Counted from the first letter of the stretch, positions 33,030 through 41,592 are shown. The stretch is 64,000 bases of DNA from Microbacterium phyllosphaerae (GCF_017876435.1 NZ_JAGIOA010000001.1:868001-932000); one strand, 5' to 3'. Numbers and translations: made by a program. Notes: a model not told the origin generated them from the letters alone.

Positions 33030-33335
33030 TCAGTCGGATGCCGCGCGCACCGCATCGACGAGGTCCCGCCACGGACCGTCGAGTTCGGAGTCGGGCAGCT
33101 CCCGCTCGCGCTTCTCCGACGGAGTGCGCACCCGGATCAGCCACACGAACCGGTCGGCACCCCTGGTGCCGTCGGCGTCGGCATCCCACGGGCAGCTCTC
33201 GATCATCGCGATCCAGTCGTGCGTGTCGGCCGGATCCGGTTCGACCCGCCATTGACGACGGATGCCGCCGATGCCGCCCGTGCGCACCACCGCGATGACG
33301 ACCTGCGCGTCAGTCGGTGGAGGGGACTCGCTCAT
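33030..33335 (-). CDS. Emfourin-type protease inhibitor
   Basis: Protein of about 101 residues resembling protealysin inhibitor emfourin: RTGGIGGIRRQW near the N-terminus, SCPWD in the middle and GADRFVWLIRV followed by GPWRDLVDAVR at the end. It starts inside the last 26 bases of the M4 protease gene (ATG at 33335; 33341 possible), so both are made together. The likely job is to keep the neighbouring metalloprotease inactive in the cytoplasm until needed. Confidence 0.75.
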   Translation of the reverse strand: MSESPPPTDAQVVIAVVRTGGIGGIRRQWRVEPDPADTHDWIAMIESCPWDADADGTRGADRFVWLIRVRTPSEKRERELPDSELDGPWRDLVDAVRAASD

Positions 33336-34374
33336 CTCCATAGACTCCCACGGTCGTCCACGCACGTCGAGCGGCTGCGCCGGTGGCGGCGTCGATGGCG
33401 GATGCCGCGGCGACCGTCGCATCGGCGAACTGGGTGAAGTTCGCGGTGCTCGACAGGCCTCCGGTGAGCGCCCGGTACCAGACGGTGCCCGCGGTCTCCC
33501 AGGCATTGCCGCCGAGGTCGATCGCGAACAGGGCGAACGCCCGGTTCGGGATGCCGGAGTTGATGTGCACCCCGCCGTTGTCCTCGGTCGTGCGCACGAA
33601 CCCGCTCATGTGGGCGGGCTGCGGATCCTTGCCGAGCTCGTCGTCGTCGTAGGCGGTGCCCGGTTCGATCATCGACCGCAGCGCCGTGCCCTGCACGGCA
33701 TCCGTGAAGATCTCCGCACCGATCAGCCACGTCGCGTCCGCCGCGCTCTGCTCGAGCAGGTACTGCTCGGTGAGAGCGCCGAAGACGTCGGCGATCGACT
33801 CGTTCAGCGCGCCGGGCTGCCCCTGGTACTCGAGGTTCGCGGTGTACTGCACGACGCCGTGAGCGAGCTCGTGCCCGATGACCGTGGTCGACGAGGTGAA
33901 GCCCACGAACACCTCGCCGTCTCCGTCGCCGAAGACCATGCGCTCGCCGTCCCAGAAGGCGTTGTCGTAGTCGACGCCGTAGTGCACGGTGGCGTCGAGC
34001 GGTGCCCCGGCGTCGTTCAGGGAGTTGCGGCCGAAGGCAGCGAGCAGCATCTCGAAGGTGGCCCCGAGGCCGTCGAACGCCTCGTTGACGGAGGCATCGG
34101 CCACCGGTTCGTCGTCTTCACCGCGGACGATCGCGCCCGGCAGGTTCTGCGTGTTTCCCGCATCGCTGATCGTGCGGTTGGGGGCGTCGGAGAGCTGCGC
34201 GACGAGGTCGCCGTTCTCGTCGATCGACAGGTCGATGCGCGCACGGAAGGGCGGTCTGCCGGCCGTCAGCGTCTGCCTCGCGGCCGCGGCGGCACGAGGA
34301 TAGCGGCCCGACTCGGCAAGGCGGGCGAGCAGGTACGACGGGACGACTCCGGGGGTTTCGGTGTGGCTGCTCAT
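33310..34374 (-). CDS. M4 family metalloprotease, protealysin-like
   Basis: Zinc protease of 354 residues. HExxH is at His168-Glu169-His172 (VIGHELAHG) with the third ligand Glu192 in LNESIADVFG, and GGVHINSGIPNRAF carries the catalytic His of M4 enzymes. The N-terminus is a short propeptide with VPSYLLARLAES, like the PPYL motif of protealysin, and no signal peptide is present. It is thus probably a cytoplasmic or unusually exported enzyme. Its 3' end overlaps the inhibitor gene. Confidence 0.9.
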   Translation of the reverse strand: MSSHTETPGVVPSYLLARLAESGRYPRAAAAARQTLTAGRPPFRARIDLSIDENGDLVAQLSDAPNRTISDAGNTQNLPGAIVRGEDDEPVADASVNEAFDGLGATFEMLLAAFGRNSLNDAGAPLDATVHYGVDYDNAFWDGERMVFGDGDGEVFVGFTSSTTVIGHELAHGVVQYTANLEYQGQPGALNESIADVFGALTEQYLLEQSAADATWLIGAEIFTDAVQGTALRSMIEPGTAYDDDELGKDPQPAHMSGFVRTTEDNGGVHINSGIPNRAFALFAIDLGGNAWETAGTVWYRALTGGLSSTANFTQFADATVAAASAIDAATGAAARRAWTTVGVYGDERVPSTD

Positions 34375-34451
34375 GTTCAGACCCTACGCCGGGGGTCCGA
34401 CGTCGGGGCAAGTCGCCTGCGAGTTTCGACGACACCTGAATGGTCTTGAAC

Positions 34452-34480
34452 TTGAGATTGAGAATCGTTCTCAATAGGGT
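34452..34480 (+). promoter_or_regulatory. Promoter of the AztD-like gene pair
   Basis: TTGAGA (34452-34457) and TAGGGT (34475-34480) are 17 bases apart. The GTG at 34489 begins eight bases after the -10 box, so this messenger is probably leaderless. The Zur-like palindrome fills the spacer. Confidence 0.6.
34457..34475. promoter_or_regulatory. Zur-like (Fur family) operator
   Basis: ATTGAGAATCGTTCTCAAT is a perfect 8-3-8 inverted repeat. It resembles actinobacterial Zur boxes of the TTGAAAATGATTTTCAA type in size and pattern. Its place between -35 and -10 of genes for AztD-like zinc proteins supports repression by zinc-loaded Zur. Confidence 0.75.
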
Positions 34481-34488
34481 GATCTCTC

Positions 34489-35718
34489 GTGACCTCCTCT
34501 CCTCGCGCCGGCCGCACACTTCTGCTCGCTTCGCTCCTCGTGGGCGCTCTGGGCGCCACCTCCTGTGCGGCGTCCGGCGCTCCCGCCCCTGCATCGAGCC
34601 CGAGTCTCCCTCCGAATGACGGCGTCGACGGCGGCGGCGCGGCCGAGGTCGCATCCCCGGCGCTCGCGCTGATCGTCGCGGGGGAGAACGGCGAGCTCGC
34701 CTTGCTCGACCTCGAGACCGAAGAGCGCTCGCCACTCACGGACGCAGAAGCGGGAGAGGATGCCGCGGATGCTGCGGTGACCGGTGGCGGCCGCTTCCTG
34801 CACGTCACCCGCGAGACGGTCGACGGAACGTCCGTCGACGTCATCGACTCCGGACGCTGGACCGTGCCGCACGGCGACCACTCCCACTCGTTCGTCGGCG
34901 ATGCGGGCGTGCTCGGCGCGGTGGAGGGGGACGGGCCCGCCGACATCCGCATCGGCGACACTGCCACCGCCATCCGATTCGGCGCCGATGTCACCCTCAT
35001 CGATCACGAGCAGCTCGCCGAGATCGAGGATGCGCAGCGCCTCACCCTCGCGGACACCCCGAGCGGACCCGTCCTGCCGTTCTCGGGGCACCTGCTCGCT
35101 GCCACCGGCGACGCGGTCGAGATCCTCGACTCCGACGGCACCGCGACCGGCATCACCGCACCCTGTGCCGACGCGACGGATGCCGACATCACCCGCGTCG
35201 GCGCCGTCTTCGCCTGCGAGACCGGGGCCGTGCTGGTCACGCGGGAGATCGGCGGAGCGCTCGCCGCGGAAGTCATCCCGTACCCCGCCGGGGTGGCGCC
35301 GGCATCCGACCTCGCCGGCCGCGCCGACCGACCCGACCTCGCCGGTGTCGCCGGAGACCAGGGGGCCTGGCTGCTCGACTCCCGAACCCGCGAATGGATG
35401 CTGCTCGCCACCGACACCTCGCTCGTCCGCGCCGCAGCGATCGGCGATGACGACAGCCGCACGGTCGTCATCGCGTCCGACGGCACAGTGCGAGTGCTCG
35501 CGGCCGACGGCTCGGAGCTCGCCCGGACGCAACCGCTGCTCGCCGCATCCGTCGCCGACCCCGCGCCGCGCGACCGGGTGCAGCTCCTCGTCGACGCCCA
35601 GCACGCCTACGTCTCCGACCCGGACACCGGGGCCGTGCACGAGATCGACCACCGCGACGGCTCCGTCACCCGCACCTTCGGCGACCTCGACTCCCGATAC
35701 GTGCAGCTCGTCGGCTGA
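34489..35718 (+). CDS. Diverged AztD-like secreted protein
   Basis: Protein of 409 residues with an N-terminal signal segment and Cys26 (LGATSC, a weak lipobox). The mature part repeats strand units ending in D-G or D-S, as in a beta-propeller, and carries a His-rich loop VPHGDHSHSF (His128, 131, 133). A Cys pair (PCAD, FACETG) matches the disulfide of the next gene. It lacks the HHGV and CPGVHGEG motifs of AztD proper. It probably arose by duplication and may bind zinc in the cell envelope. It is co-regulated with the next gene by the Zur-like box. Confidence 0.7.
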   Translation: MTSSPRAGRTLLLASLLVGALGATSCAASGAPAPASSPSLPPNDGVDGGGAAEVASPALALIVAGENGELALLDLETEERSPLTDAEAGEDAADAAVTGGGRFLHVTRETVDGTSVDVIDSGRWTVPHGDHSHSFVGDAGVLGAVEGDGPADIRIGDTATAIRFGADVTLIDHEQLAEIEDAQRLTLADTPSGPVLPFSGHLLAATGDAVEILDSDGTATGITAPCADATDADITRVGAVFACETGAVLVTREIGGALAAEVIPYPAGVAPASDLAGRADRPDLAGVAGDQGAWLLDSRTREWMLLATDTSLVRAAAIGDDDSRTVVIASDGTVRVLAADGSELARTQPLLAASVADPAPRDRVQLLVDAQHAYVSDPDTGAVHEIDHRDGSVTRTFGDLDSRYVQLVG

Positions 35719-35791
35719 TCCGCTCTCACGCCCATCGACGGCATCCGCCGTCTCGCGCACCCGCGCACCACCCACAAGAAGGAGAAACCCC

Positions 35792-37000
35792 ATGCACCGA
35801 CCTGCCCGCAGCCGCCTCGCGGCCGGCGCGCTCGCCACGCTCGCCGTGGTCGCGCTCGCCGGATGCGCGACCGCCGCGCCGTCGGCATCCGGCGAACCCG
35901 ATGCCTCCGACGCCGCACACGAGGGCGACACCCGCGTCGCGATCGCCTACGACGGCGGCATCGTCGTGCTCGACGGCGAGACCCTCGACACGGTCGACTC
36001 GGCCGACCTCGACGGGTTCCTGCGCGTCAACCCGGCCGGCGACCACGACGGACACGTCTTCGTCACCGCCGCCGACGGATTCCACGTGCTCGACACGGGC
36101 CTCGCCTCAGACACGGTCGAGTTCACGGGCGAGGTGTTCGACGCCGTGACCCCCGGGCACGCCACCCCGCACGCCGGGCGCACGGCTCTGTTCGACGACG
36201 GCACGGGAGATGTGACGCTGTTCGACACCGATGCGGTCGGCACGGGATCGCTGCCCGAGGCCGAGACGCTGACCTCGGAGGAGGCCCACCACGGCGTCGC
36301 GATCGAGCTGTCCGACGGCACCGTGCTGTCGACCATCGGCACCTCCGAGTCGCGCAGCGGAGTCCGCCTGCTCGCCGAAGACGGCAGCGAGCTCGCCCGC
36401 AACGAGCAGTGCCCGGGCGTGCACGGCGAGGGAGCGCTGAAGGGCGAGGCCGTCGTGTTCGGCTGCGAAGACGGCGCGCTGCTGTTCGCAGCCGGGGCGT
36501 TCACCAAGCTCGACGCCCCCGACGCCTTCGGCCGCTCGGGCAACGCCTACGTGACCGACACCAGCGCGATCGCGGCGATGGACTACAAGATCGACCCCGA
36601 CCAGGAGGGGTACCTCCTCTCGAAGCTCGCGCTCGTCGACACCGAGGCGCAGGAGCTCTCGGTCGTCGACCTGCCCGAGGGCGTCGAGTACACGTGGCGC
36701 GGAGTGGGCCGCGACGGGCACGACAACATCATCGTGCTCGCCTCCGACGGCACGCTGAACGTGCTCGACGAGACCGGCGAGGTGATCGACTCGTGGAGCG
36801 TCATCGAGCCGTGGGAGAGCCCCGAAGAGTGGCAGCAGCCGCACCCGGGCCTGCGCGTCGTGGGAGACATCGCCTACGTGACGGAGCCGGCGGCCAACCG
36901 CATCCTCGCCATCGATCTGCACACCGGCGAGGTCTCGGCCGAGGCGACGCTCGACGTCGTACCCGGCGAGTTCGTGGTGGTCGGCGCCGCCGGACACTGA
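35792..37000 (+). CDS. aztD: Zinc metallochaperone AztD
   Basis: Lipoprotein of 402 residues (signal peptide, lipobox LAGC, Cys25) with a seven-bladed-propeller pattern. AztD hallmarks are present: DHDGHVF (His85, His88), TPGHATPHAGR (His123, His127), EEAHHGVAIELSDGT (His166-167) and CPGVHGEG with FGCEDG (Cys207 and Cys225). AztD delivers zinc to the binding protein of the AztABC importer. AAGGAG lies seven bases before ATG at 35792. No aztABC genes lie within this window, so its partner transporter must be elsewhere or different. Confidence 0.85.
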   Translation: MHRPARSRLAAGALATLAVVALAGCATAAPSASGEPDASDAAHEGDTRVAIAYDGGIVVLDGETLDTVDSADLDGFLRVNPAGDHDGHVFVTAADGFHVLDTGLASDTVEFTGEVFDAVTPGHATPHAGRTALFDDGTGDVTLFDTDAVGTGSLPEAETLTSEEAHHGVAIELSDGTVLSTIGTSESRSGVRLLAEDGSELARNEQCPGVHGEGALKGEAVVFGCEDGALLFAAGAFTKLDAPDAFGRSGNAYVTDTSAIAAMDYKIDPDQEGYLLSKLALVDTEAQELSVVDLPEGVEYTWRGVGRDGHDNIIVLASDGTLNVLDETGEVIDSWSVIEPWESPEEWQQPHPGLRVVGDIAYVTEPAANRILAIDLHTGEVSAEATLDVVPGEFVVVGAAGH

Positions 37001-37095
37001 CCCGGTCGGAACCACCGGAACCATCGGATGCCGAGGGGCGGGGCCGTGCGCGGTCTCGCCCCGAGGCTCCCAGGAACGCAGCCCGCGATCTCGCG

Positions 37096-37101
37096 TAAAA
37101 T
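37096..37101 (+). promoter_or_regulatory. -10 box of a leaderless gene
   Basis: TAAAAT stands seven bases before the ATG at 37109 and no ribosome site lies between. This spacing is typical of leaderless transcripts in actinobacteria. A matching -35 box is not obvious. Confidence 0.55.
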
Positions 37102-37108
37102 CGGCACA

Positions 37109-38629
37109 ATGACCGATGCCTCCTCCGACGCTGCACCCGACCTCGGACCCGGCATCGACCCCGAAGACCTGGCCACGACGCTGCGGGTGCTCTCGGAACT
37201 GCACCAGATCGACAACGAGCACCCCGACTTCGTCGCCGTCCGTCACGCGACCGCCGCGATGTTCAAGGCCGTCAAGCGCGTGCGTCGCAAAGAGATCCGC
37301 GATGCCATCGCCGAAGCCGACAAGGCCGTCGTCGCCCGCACCGCCACCGGTGCCCCCGACCGCATCGATGACGAGACCCGCGGACACGATCTGGCGACCA
37401 GCGTCGTCGACGCCCCGATCGCGGGCGAGCTGCTCAAGCCGCGCAACTGCTACATCTGCAAGCAGCCGTACACGGTGGTCGACGCGTTCTATCACCAGCT
37501 CTGCCCCGACTGCGCGCGTTTCAGTCACGGCAAGCGCAACGCCCGCACCGACCTCACCGGCAAGCGCGCGCTGCTCACCGGGGGCCGCGCCAAGATCGGT
37601 ATGCACATCGCGCTGCGGCTGCTGCGCGACGGTGCCCACACGACGATCACGACCCGCTTCCCGCGCGACGCTGTGCGTCGGTTCTCGGCGCTGCCTGACT
37701 CGGCCGACTGGCTGCACCGCCTGCGGGTCGTCGGCATCGACCTGCGCGATCCGGCCCAGGTCATCGGGCTCGCCGACTCCGTCGCGGCGCAGGGCCCACT
37801 CGACATCCTGATCAACAACGCCGCGCAGACCGTGCGCCGCTCGCCCGGTTCGTACTCGCTGCTGGCGGATGCCGAGCTGCAGCCTCTTCCCGACGGACCG
37901 CTGCCCGAGATGGAGACCTTCGGGCACACCGCCGATCCACATCCGCAGGCGCTGCAGGCATCCGTCGATGCGCACCCGCTGCTCTCGGTCGCAGCCCTCG
38001 GCGGCACCGTCGCCGAGCAGGGCGGCCAGGCGCTGACCGCCGAAGACCTCGCCCGGCTCGCGATGGCGCCCGGATCATCGTCGTTGGAGAAGCACGCCGA
38101 CGGCACCGCGATCGACGCCGGCGGACTCGTGCCCGACGTGAACACGTCGAACAGCTGGGTGCAGTCGATCGATCAGGTCGATCCGCTCGAGATGCTCGAG
38201 GTGCAGCTCGCGAACACGACAGCGCCGTTCCTGCTGATCAGCCGTCTGCGCGCCTCGATGGCCGCGTCGTCGGCGCATCGCAAGTACGTGGTCAACGTCT
38301 CGGCCATGGAGGGTCAGTTCTCGCGCCGGTACAAGGGCCCGGGGCATCCGCACACGAACATGGCGAAGGCCGCCCTCAACATGCTGACGCGCACCAGCGC
38401 GGGCGAGATGCTCGAGACCGACGGCATCCTGATGACCGCCGTCGACACCGGCTGGATCACCGACGAGCGTCCCCACTTCACGAAGGTGCGTCTCGCCGAG
38501 GAGGGCTTCCATGCCCCGCTCGACCTCGTCGACGGAGCGGCCCGCGTGTACGACCCGATCGTTCGCGGCGAGGCCGGCGACGACATCCACGGTGTCTTCC
38601 TGAAGGACTACGAGCCCAGCCCCTGGTGA
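37109..38629 (+). CDS. Zinc-ribbon SDR-family protein lacking the catalytic Tyr
   Basis: Protein of 506 residues in three parts: an N-terminal helical region, a zinc-ribbon-like motif (Cys114, Cys117, Cys132, Cys135; CYICKQPY and LCPDCARF) and an SDR domain with TGGRAKIG at 157-164 and NNAAQT. In the active site NVSAMEG supplies the Ser, but the YxxxK position reads TNMAK, so the usual Tyr is Thr. It is thus a non-classical or inactive SDR. I have seen this architecture in actinobacteria and plants without a known reaction. The ATG at 37109 follows a -10 box directly. Confidence 0.8.
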   Translation: MTDASSDAAPDLGPGIDPEDLATTLRVLSELHQIDNEHPDFVAVRHATAAMFKAVKRVRRKEIRDAIAEADKAVVARTATGAPDRIDDETRGHDLATSVVDAPIAGELLKPRNCYICKQPYTVVDAFYHQLCPDCARFSHGKRNARTDLTGKRALLTGGRAKIGMHIALRLLRDGAHTTITTRFPRDAVRRFSALPDSADWLHRLRVVGIDLRDPAQVIGLADSVAAQGPLDILINNAAQTVRRSPGSYSLLADAELQPLPDGPLPEMETFGHTADPHPQALQASVDAHPLLSVAALGGTVAEQGGQALTAEDLARLAMAPGSSSLEKHADGTAIDAGGLVPDVNTSNSWVQSIDQVDPLEMLEVQLANTTAPFLLISRLRASMAASSAHRKYVVNVSAMEGQFSRRYKGPGHPHTNMAKAALNMLTRTSAGEMLETDGILMTAVDTGWITDERPHFTKVRLAEEGFHAPLDLVDGAARVYDPIVRGEAGDDIHGVFLKDYEPSPW

Positions 38630-38645
38630 GTCGGCTGCCGCCCCT

Positions 38646-38712
38646 GGGTTTCGAATCGCGCACTTTGCAGGATTCGCGATCGAAGAACGGCAAAGTGCGC
38701 GATTCGAAACCC
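38646..38712. repeat. Perfect 23-base inverted repeat
   Basis: Arms 38646-38668 and 38690-38712 are perfect reverse complements around a 21-base spacer. The arms contain TTTCGAATCGCGCAC. The element lies between two convergent genes and can form a very stable hairpin. The TTCGAATCGC core recurs at 48786-48844. Confidence 0.85.
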
Positions 38713-38755
38713 TGCATCCGCCGGTGAACTCGACGGATCGGAGACGAGGCGTGAC

Positions 38756-39253
38756 CTACGGGCGCCGTGCCTGCACAGCCCCGACGATCGCGCCGGCGAT
38801 CACCAGAAGGATGCCGGGGATCGCGAGCAGCACGGCTCCGATGACCGTGAAGAACGTCATCACCGGTCCGACCGTGAACCGACCGTCGGCGACCGGGCCG
38901 TCGCACGTGATCGTTCCGGGGGAGGGGGTGCCCACGGAGAAGCTCCCCTGCGCATCCCAAGCCTCCGGAATGAGCAGACCCTGCTGCGTCATGTCCGGCC
39001 GCAGCTGCAGTACGCCGCCCCCGGGGAACGTGCCGGTGCACTCGATCTCACTCCACTGATCCGACGGGGTGACGTAGATCGCGTGATCGCCCTCGCTGAG
39101 GTCGACCGTGAGCTCCTCGCCGAAGGCGGCGGGCGGTGCGAGACGGAAACCGGGGCTGAACGCCAGTGCGGCGGCGCCCGCGAGGATGAGCGCGCCGAGC
39201 AGCAGCAGGATCCACCAGGCGCGGCGGGGTCGTCGTGCCTGAGGGATCGTCAT
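38756..39253 (-). CDS. Hypothetical membrane protein
   Basis: Protein of 165 residues with a basic N-terminus (RRPRRAWW), one helix (ILLLLGALILAGAAALAF) and a second near the C-terminus (FFTVIGAVLLAIPGILLVIAGAIVGA). The loop between them (about 80 residues, with two Cys) is probably outside the cell. Its ATG overlaps the HxlR stop by four bases, so it is co-expressed with that regulator. No function recognised. Confidence 0.75.
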   Translation of the reverse strand: MTIPQARRPRRAWWILLLLGALILAGAAALAFSPGFRLAPPAAFGEELTVDLSEGDHAIYVTPSDQWSEIECTGTFPGGGVLQLRPDMTQQGLLIPEAWDAQGSFSVGTPSPGTITCDGPVADGRFTVGPVMTFFTVIGAVLLAIPGILLVIAGAIVGAVQARRP

Positions 39254-39588
39254 CGGGCCCGAATCTCGAGATTCTCGGACGCCCAGGTGCCGAGCTGGTC
39301 GAGGATCGGCAGGAGTCCGCGGCCGCTGTCGGTGAGGGCGTAGGAGACGGCGACGGGAGGACCGGCGTCGACGGCGCGGGAGACCAGTCCGGCCTCGGCG
39401 AGTTCGGCGAGCCGGTCGGAGAGCACCGTGTCGCTGATGCCGACGACCGCTCGCCGCAGTGAGACGAAGGTCGAAGGGCCGCCGCCGAGGGAGGAGACGA
39501 TCATGCCGTTCCACCGTTTGCCGAGCACGCTGAAGGCCAGGGTGACGGCGGCGTCGCAGACGTGACGCTCCTCGTCGATCTCGGCCAT
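39250..39588 (-). CDS. HxlR family transcriptional regulator
   Basis: Winged-helix regulator of 112 residues with the HxlR pattern: an N-terminal Cys11 (HVCDAAVTLAF), GKRWNGMIVSSLGGGPSTF, then SLRRAVVGISDTVLSDRLAELAEAGLV split by the recognition helix. Such proteins sense electrophiles or quinones through the Cys. It is divergent from the azoreductase gene 76 bases away and probably controls it. Confidence 0.88.
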   Translation of the reverse strand: MAEIDEERHVCDAAVTLAFSVLGKRWNGMIVSSLGGGPSTFVSLRRAVVGISDTVLSDRLAELAEAGLVSRAVDAGPPVAVSYALTDSGRGLLPILDQLGTWASENLEIRAR

Positions 39589-39606
39589 GCGCCCATCATA
39601 CCTGTG

Positions 39607-39653
39607 CTACGTTAACGCGAGTCGCTAAGAAAAACAGAGTGACTACGTAAACG
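39607..39653. promoter_or_regulatory. Direct repeat, possible HxlR operator
   Basis: CTACGTTAACG (39607-39617) and CTACGTAAACG (39643-39653) are direct copies with 25 bases between them in the divergent gap of the HxlR and azoreductase genes. HxlR sites are often paired words of this size. Inferred from position. Confidence 0.45.
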
Positions 39654-39664
39654 AAAGGCACCCC

Positions 39665-40321
39665 ATGTCCCTGTTCCGTCTCGACGCCAGCATCCTTCCC
39701 GCGTCGTCCGCCAGCCGTTCGCTCGCCGACCTCGTCGAGGCCGAGTGGACCGCATCCCACCCCGACTCCACGGTCACGCGCCGCGATCTGGCCGCCGACC
39801 CCGTGCCTGCGACGGCCTGGGCGGATGCCGTCACCGGCGGATTCGTCGACGAAGCGCAGCGCACCGACGCCCAGCGTGCCGCGCGTGCCCTCGGCACCAC
39901 CTTCGCCGACGAGCTGATCGGCGCCGATGCGCTGCTCTTCGCCGTGCCGCTCTACAACTACGGCGTCTCGCAGCACTTCAAGACCTGGTTCGACCTGGCG
40001 TACACCGACCCGCGCATCGATCCGCAGGGCACCGCGCTGCGCGGCAAGCCGGCGACCCTCGTCACCGTTCTCGGCGGCAACTACGCCCCCGGTACCCCCA
40101 AGGAGGGCTGGGACCACTCCACCGGATGGCTGCGCCGCGTGCTCGAAGACGTCTGGGGTCTCGACCTGCGCATCGTCGAGCGCCCGTTCACCCTCGTGGG
40201 AGTGAACCCGGCACTGGATGCCTTCGCCGACACCGCCCGCGAGCTCAAGGAGAATGCCGAGACGGATGCTCGCACCTACGGTCGCGAGCTCGCCGCACTC
40301 CGGGGCGACAAGGTCGCCTGA
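39665..40321 (+). CDS. azoR: FMN-dependent NADH azoreductase
   Basis: Flavodoxin-fold quinone or azo reductase of 218 residues. The N-terminal strand and phosphate loop read LDASILPASSASRSLAD, the middle PLYNYGVSQHFKTWFD contacts the flavin, and TVLGGNYAPG follows. GAAAGG precedes the ATG. It is divergent from HxlR, the usual partner that induces such enzymes under electrophile stress. Confidence 0.88.
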   Translation: MSLFRLDASILPASSASRSLADLVEAEWTASHPDSTVTRRDLAADPVPATAWADAVTGGFVDEAQRTDAQRAARALGTTFADELIGADALLFAVPLYNYGVSQHFKTWFDLAYTDPRIDPQGTALRGKPATLVTVLGGNYAPGTPKEGWDHSTGWLRRVLEDVWGLDLRIVERPFTLVGVNPALDAFADTARELKENAETDARTYGRELAALRGDKVA

Positions 40322-40362
40322 CCCGGCATCCGGCCCGGCCCGTCGGCCCCACCCCAACAGAT

Positions 40363-40430
40363 GCATGCCCAGATCACGGATGCACGCCGAGAACAGGTTT
40401 CCTCGGCCTGCATCCGTGATTCGAGCATGC
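40363..40430. terminator. Long imperfect hairpin between convergent genes
   Basis: ATCACGGATGCA with GCCGAG (40373-40391) pairs with CTCGGC and TGCATCCGTGAT (40402-40420); outer GCATGC words at 40363 and 40425 extend the stem. It stands between the azoreductase and the histidine kinase genes and probably ends both messages. Confidence 0.6.
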
Positions 40431-40473
40431 AGGTGTCGGGGCGGGACCGACCCCGACCATCCCCGGTCCGGCC

Positions 40474-41592
40474 TCAGGCCAACGGCCGGGGGAACGGATG
40501 CGGCAGCCACACCGTCACGTTCAACCCGCCGCTCTCGCGCGCGGTGAGTACCAGCGATCCGTCATGCGCCTGGGCGATGCGCTGGACGATCGCCAGCCCG
40601 AGCCCGACGCCCACGTGGTCGTCGCCGCGCGTGCGCTCGGCTCCCCGCTGGAAGGGCTCGGCCAGAGTCGCGACGCGATGAGCGGGGAGCACCTCGCCGG
40701 TGTTCTCGACCACCAGCGCGACGGCCTCGGGAAGAACGTGGGTGCGCACCGTGACGGTGCCGCCCTCGGCGAGATTGTGCACGATCGCGTTGTGCACGAG
40801 GTTGGTGATCAGCTGCTGAAGGAGTGCGGGAGACCCGAGCACGTTCGCGGTGTCGCCGCCGACGTCGATCGCCACGCCACGCCGCTCGGCGAGGGGGAGC
40901 AGGGTCTCGGCGGACTCCTCGGTCAGCAGTGAGAGGTCGATCGGCTCGCGCGTGAACGTACGGCGCTCGGCGCGGCTCAGCATGAGCAGCGCCTCGGTCA
41001 GTTCGATCGCCCGCGCATTGACCTCGTGCAGTCGGTCGATCAGCGCGTCGACGTCGCGATCGGGGTCGTTGCGGGCGACCTCGAGCATGGTCTGCGAGAT
41101 CGCGAGCGGGGTGCGCAGCTCGTGCGAGGCGTTGGCGGCGAACCGCTGCTGCTCGGCGATGTGCGCCTCGAGCTGCTCGAGCATCGAGTCGAAGACGTCG
41201 GCCAGGTCTCGGAACTCGTCACGGGGACCCTCGAGGGCGACGCGGTGTGACAGCGACCCCTGAGCTGCGAGCTGTGCGGCTTTGCCGATGCGGTCGAGGG
41301 GCGCCAGCATCCGTCCGGCGATGAGCCATCCGCCGCCGAGTCCGATCGCAAGCAGTACGAGCATCATGACGATCGCGACCGGGACGAATGCGCGGATGAG
41401 GTCGGAGCGGTTCGGCACGAAACGGTCGGCGATGATCGCCACGTCGGGCACATACCGCAGCAAGTACAGGGCGACAGCCGCGAGCAGACCGATGCCCGAC
41501 ACGACGACGACGCCCGCATAGCTCAGGGTGAGCTTCCAGCGGGCGCTCATGCCGCGGCGCCGGGGCTTGCGCACCGGATCAGTCATCGGCAT
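40474..41592 (-). CDS. Two-component sensor histidine kinase (VanS-like context)
   Basis: Membrane kinase of 372 residues. Two helices (LSYAGVVVVSGIGLLAAVALYL and PVAIVMMLVLLAIGLGGGWLI) flank a short extracellular loop of about 25 residues, then a HAMP region, the dimerisation box ASHELRTPL with phospho-acceptor His157, and a GHKL ATPase with HNAIVHN-type N box. Its start overlaps the response regulator end by 14 bases. The adjacent carboxypeptidase/racemase/ligase genes suggest it senses cell-wall stress. The small sensor loop fits a glycopeptide or wall precursor signal. Confidence 0.88.
   Translation of the reverse strand: MPMTDPVRKPRRRGMSARWKLTLSYAGVVVVSGIGLLAAVALYLLRYVPDVAIIADRFVPNRSDLIRAFVPVAIVMMLVLLAIGLGGGWLIAGRMLAPLDRIGKAAQLAAQGSLSHRVALEGPRDEFRDLADVFDSMLEQLEAHIAEQQRFAANASHELRTPLAISQTMLEVARNDPDRDVDALIDRLHEVNARAIELTEALLMLSRAERRTFTREPIDLSLLTEESAETLLPLAERRGVAIDVGGDTANVLGSPALLQQLITNLVHNAIVHNLAEGGTVTVRTHVLPEAVALVVENTGEVLPAHRVATLAEPFQRGAERTRGDDHVGVGLGLAIVQRIAQAHDGSLVLTARESGGLNVTVWLPHPFPRPLA

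Noticed and set aside
33030..34374. Classical toxin-antitoxin system
   Set aside because: The protease and inhibitor families are known as protealysin and emfourin; a toxin role was not assumed and is kept only as a question in the findings.
38646..38712. tRNA-like TTCGAATC word
   Set aside because: It is part of a perfect inverted repeat and no cloverleaf, acceptor pair or anticodon arm can be built. No tRNA was found anywhere in the window.
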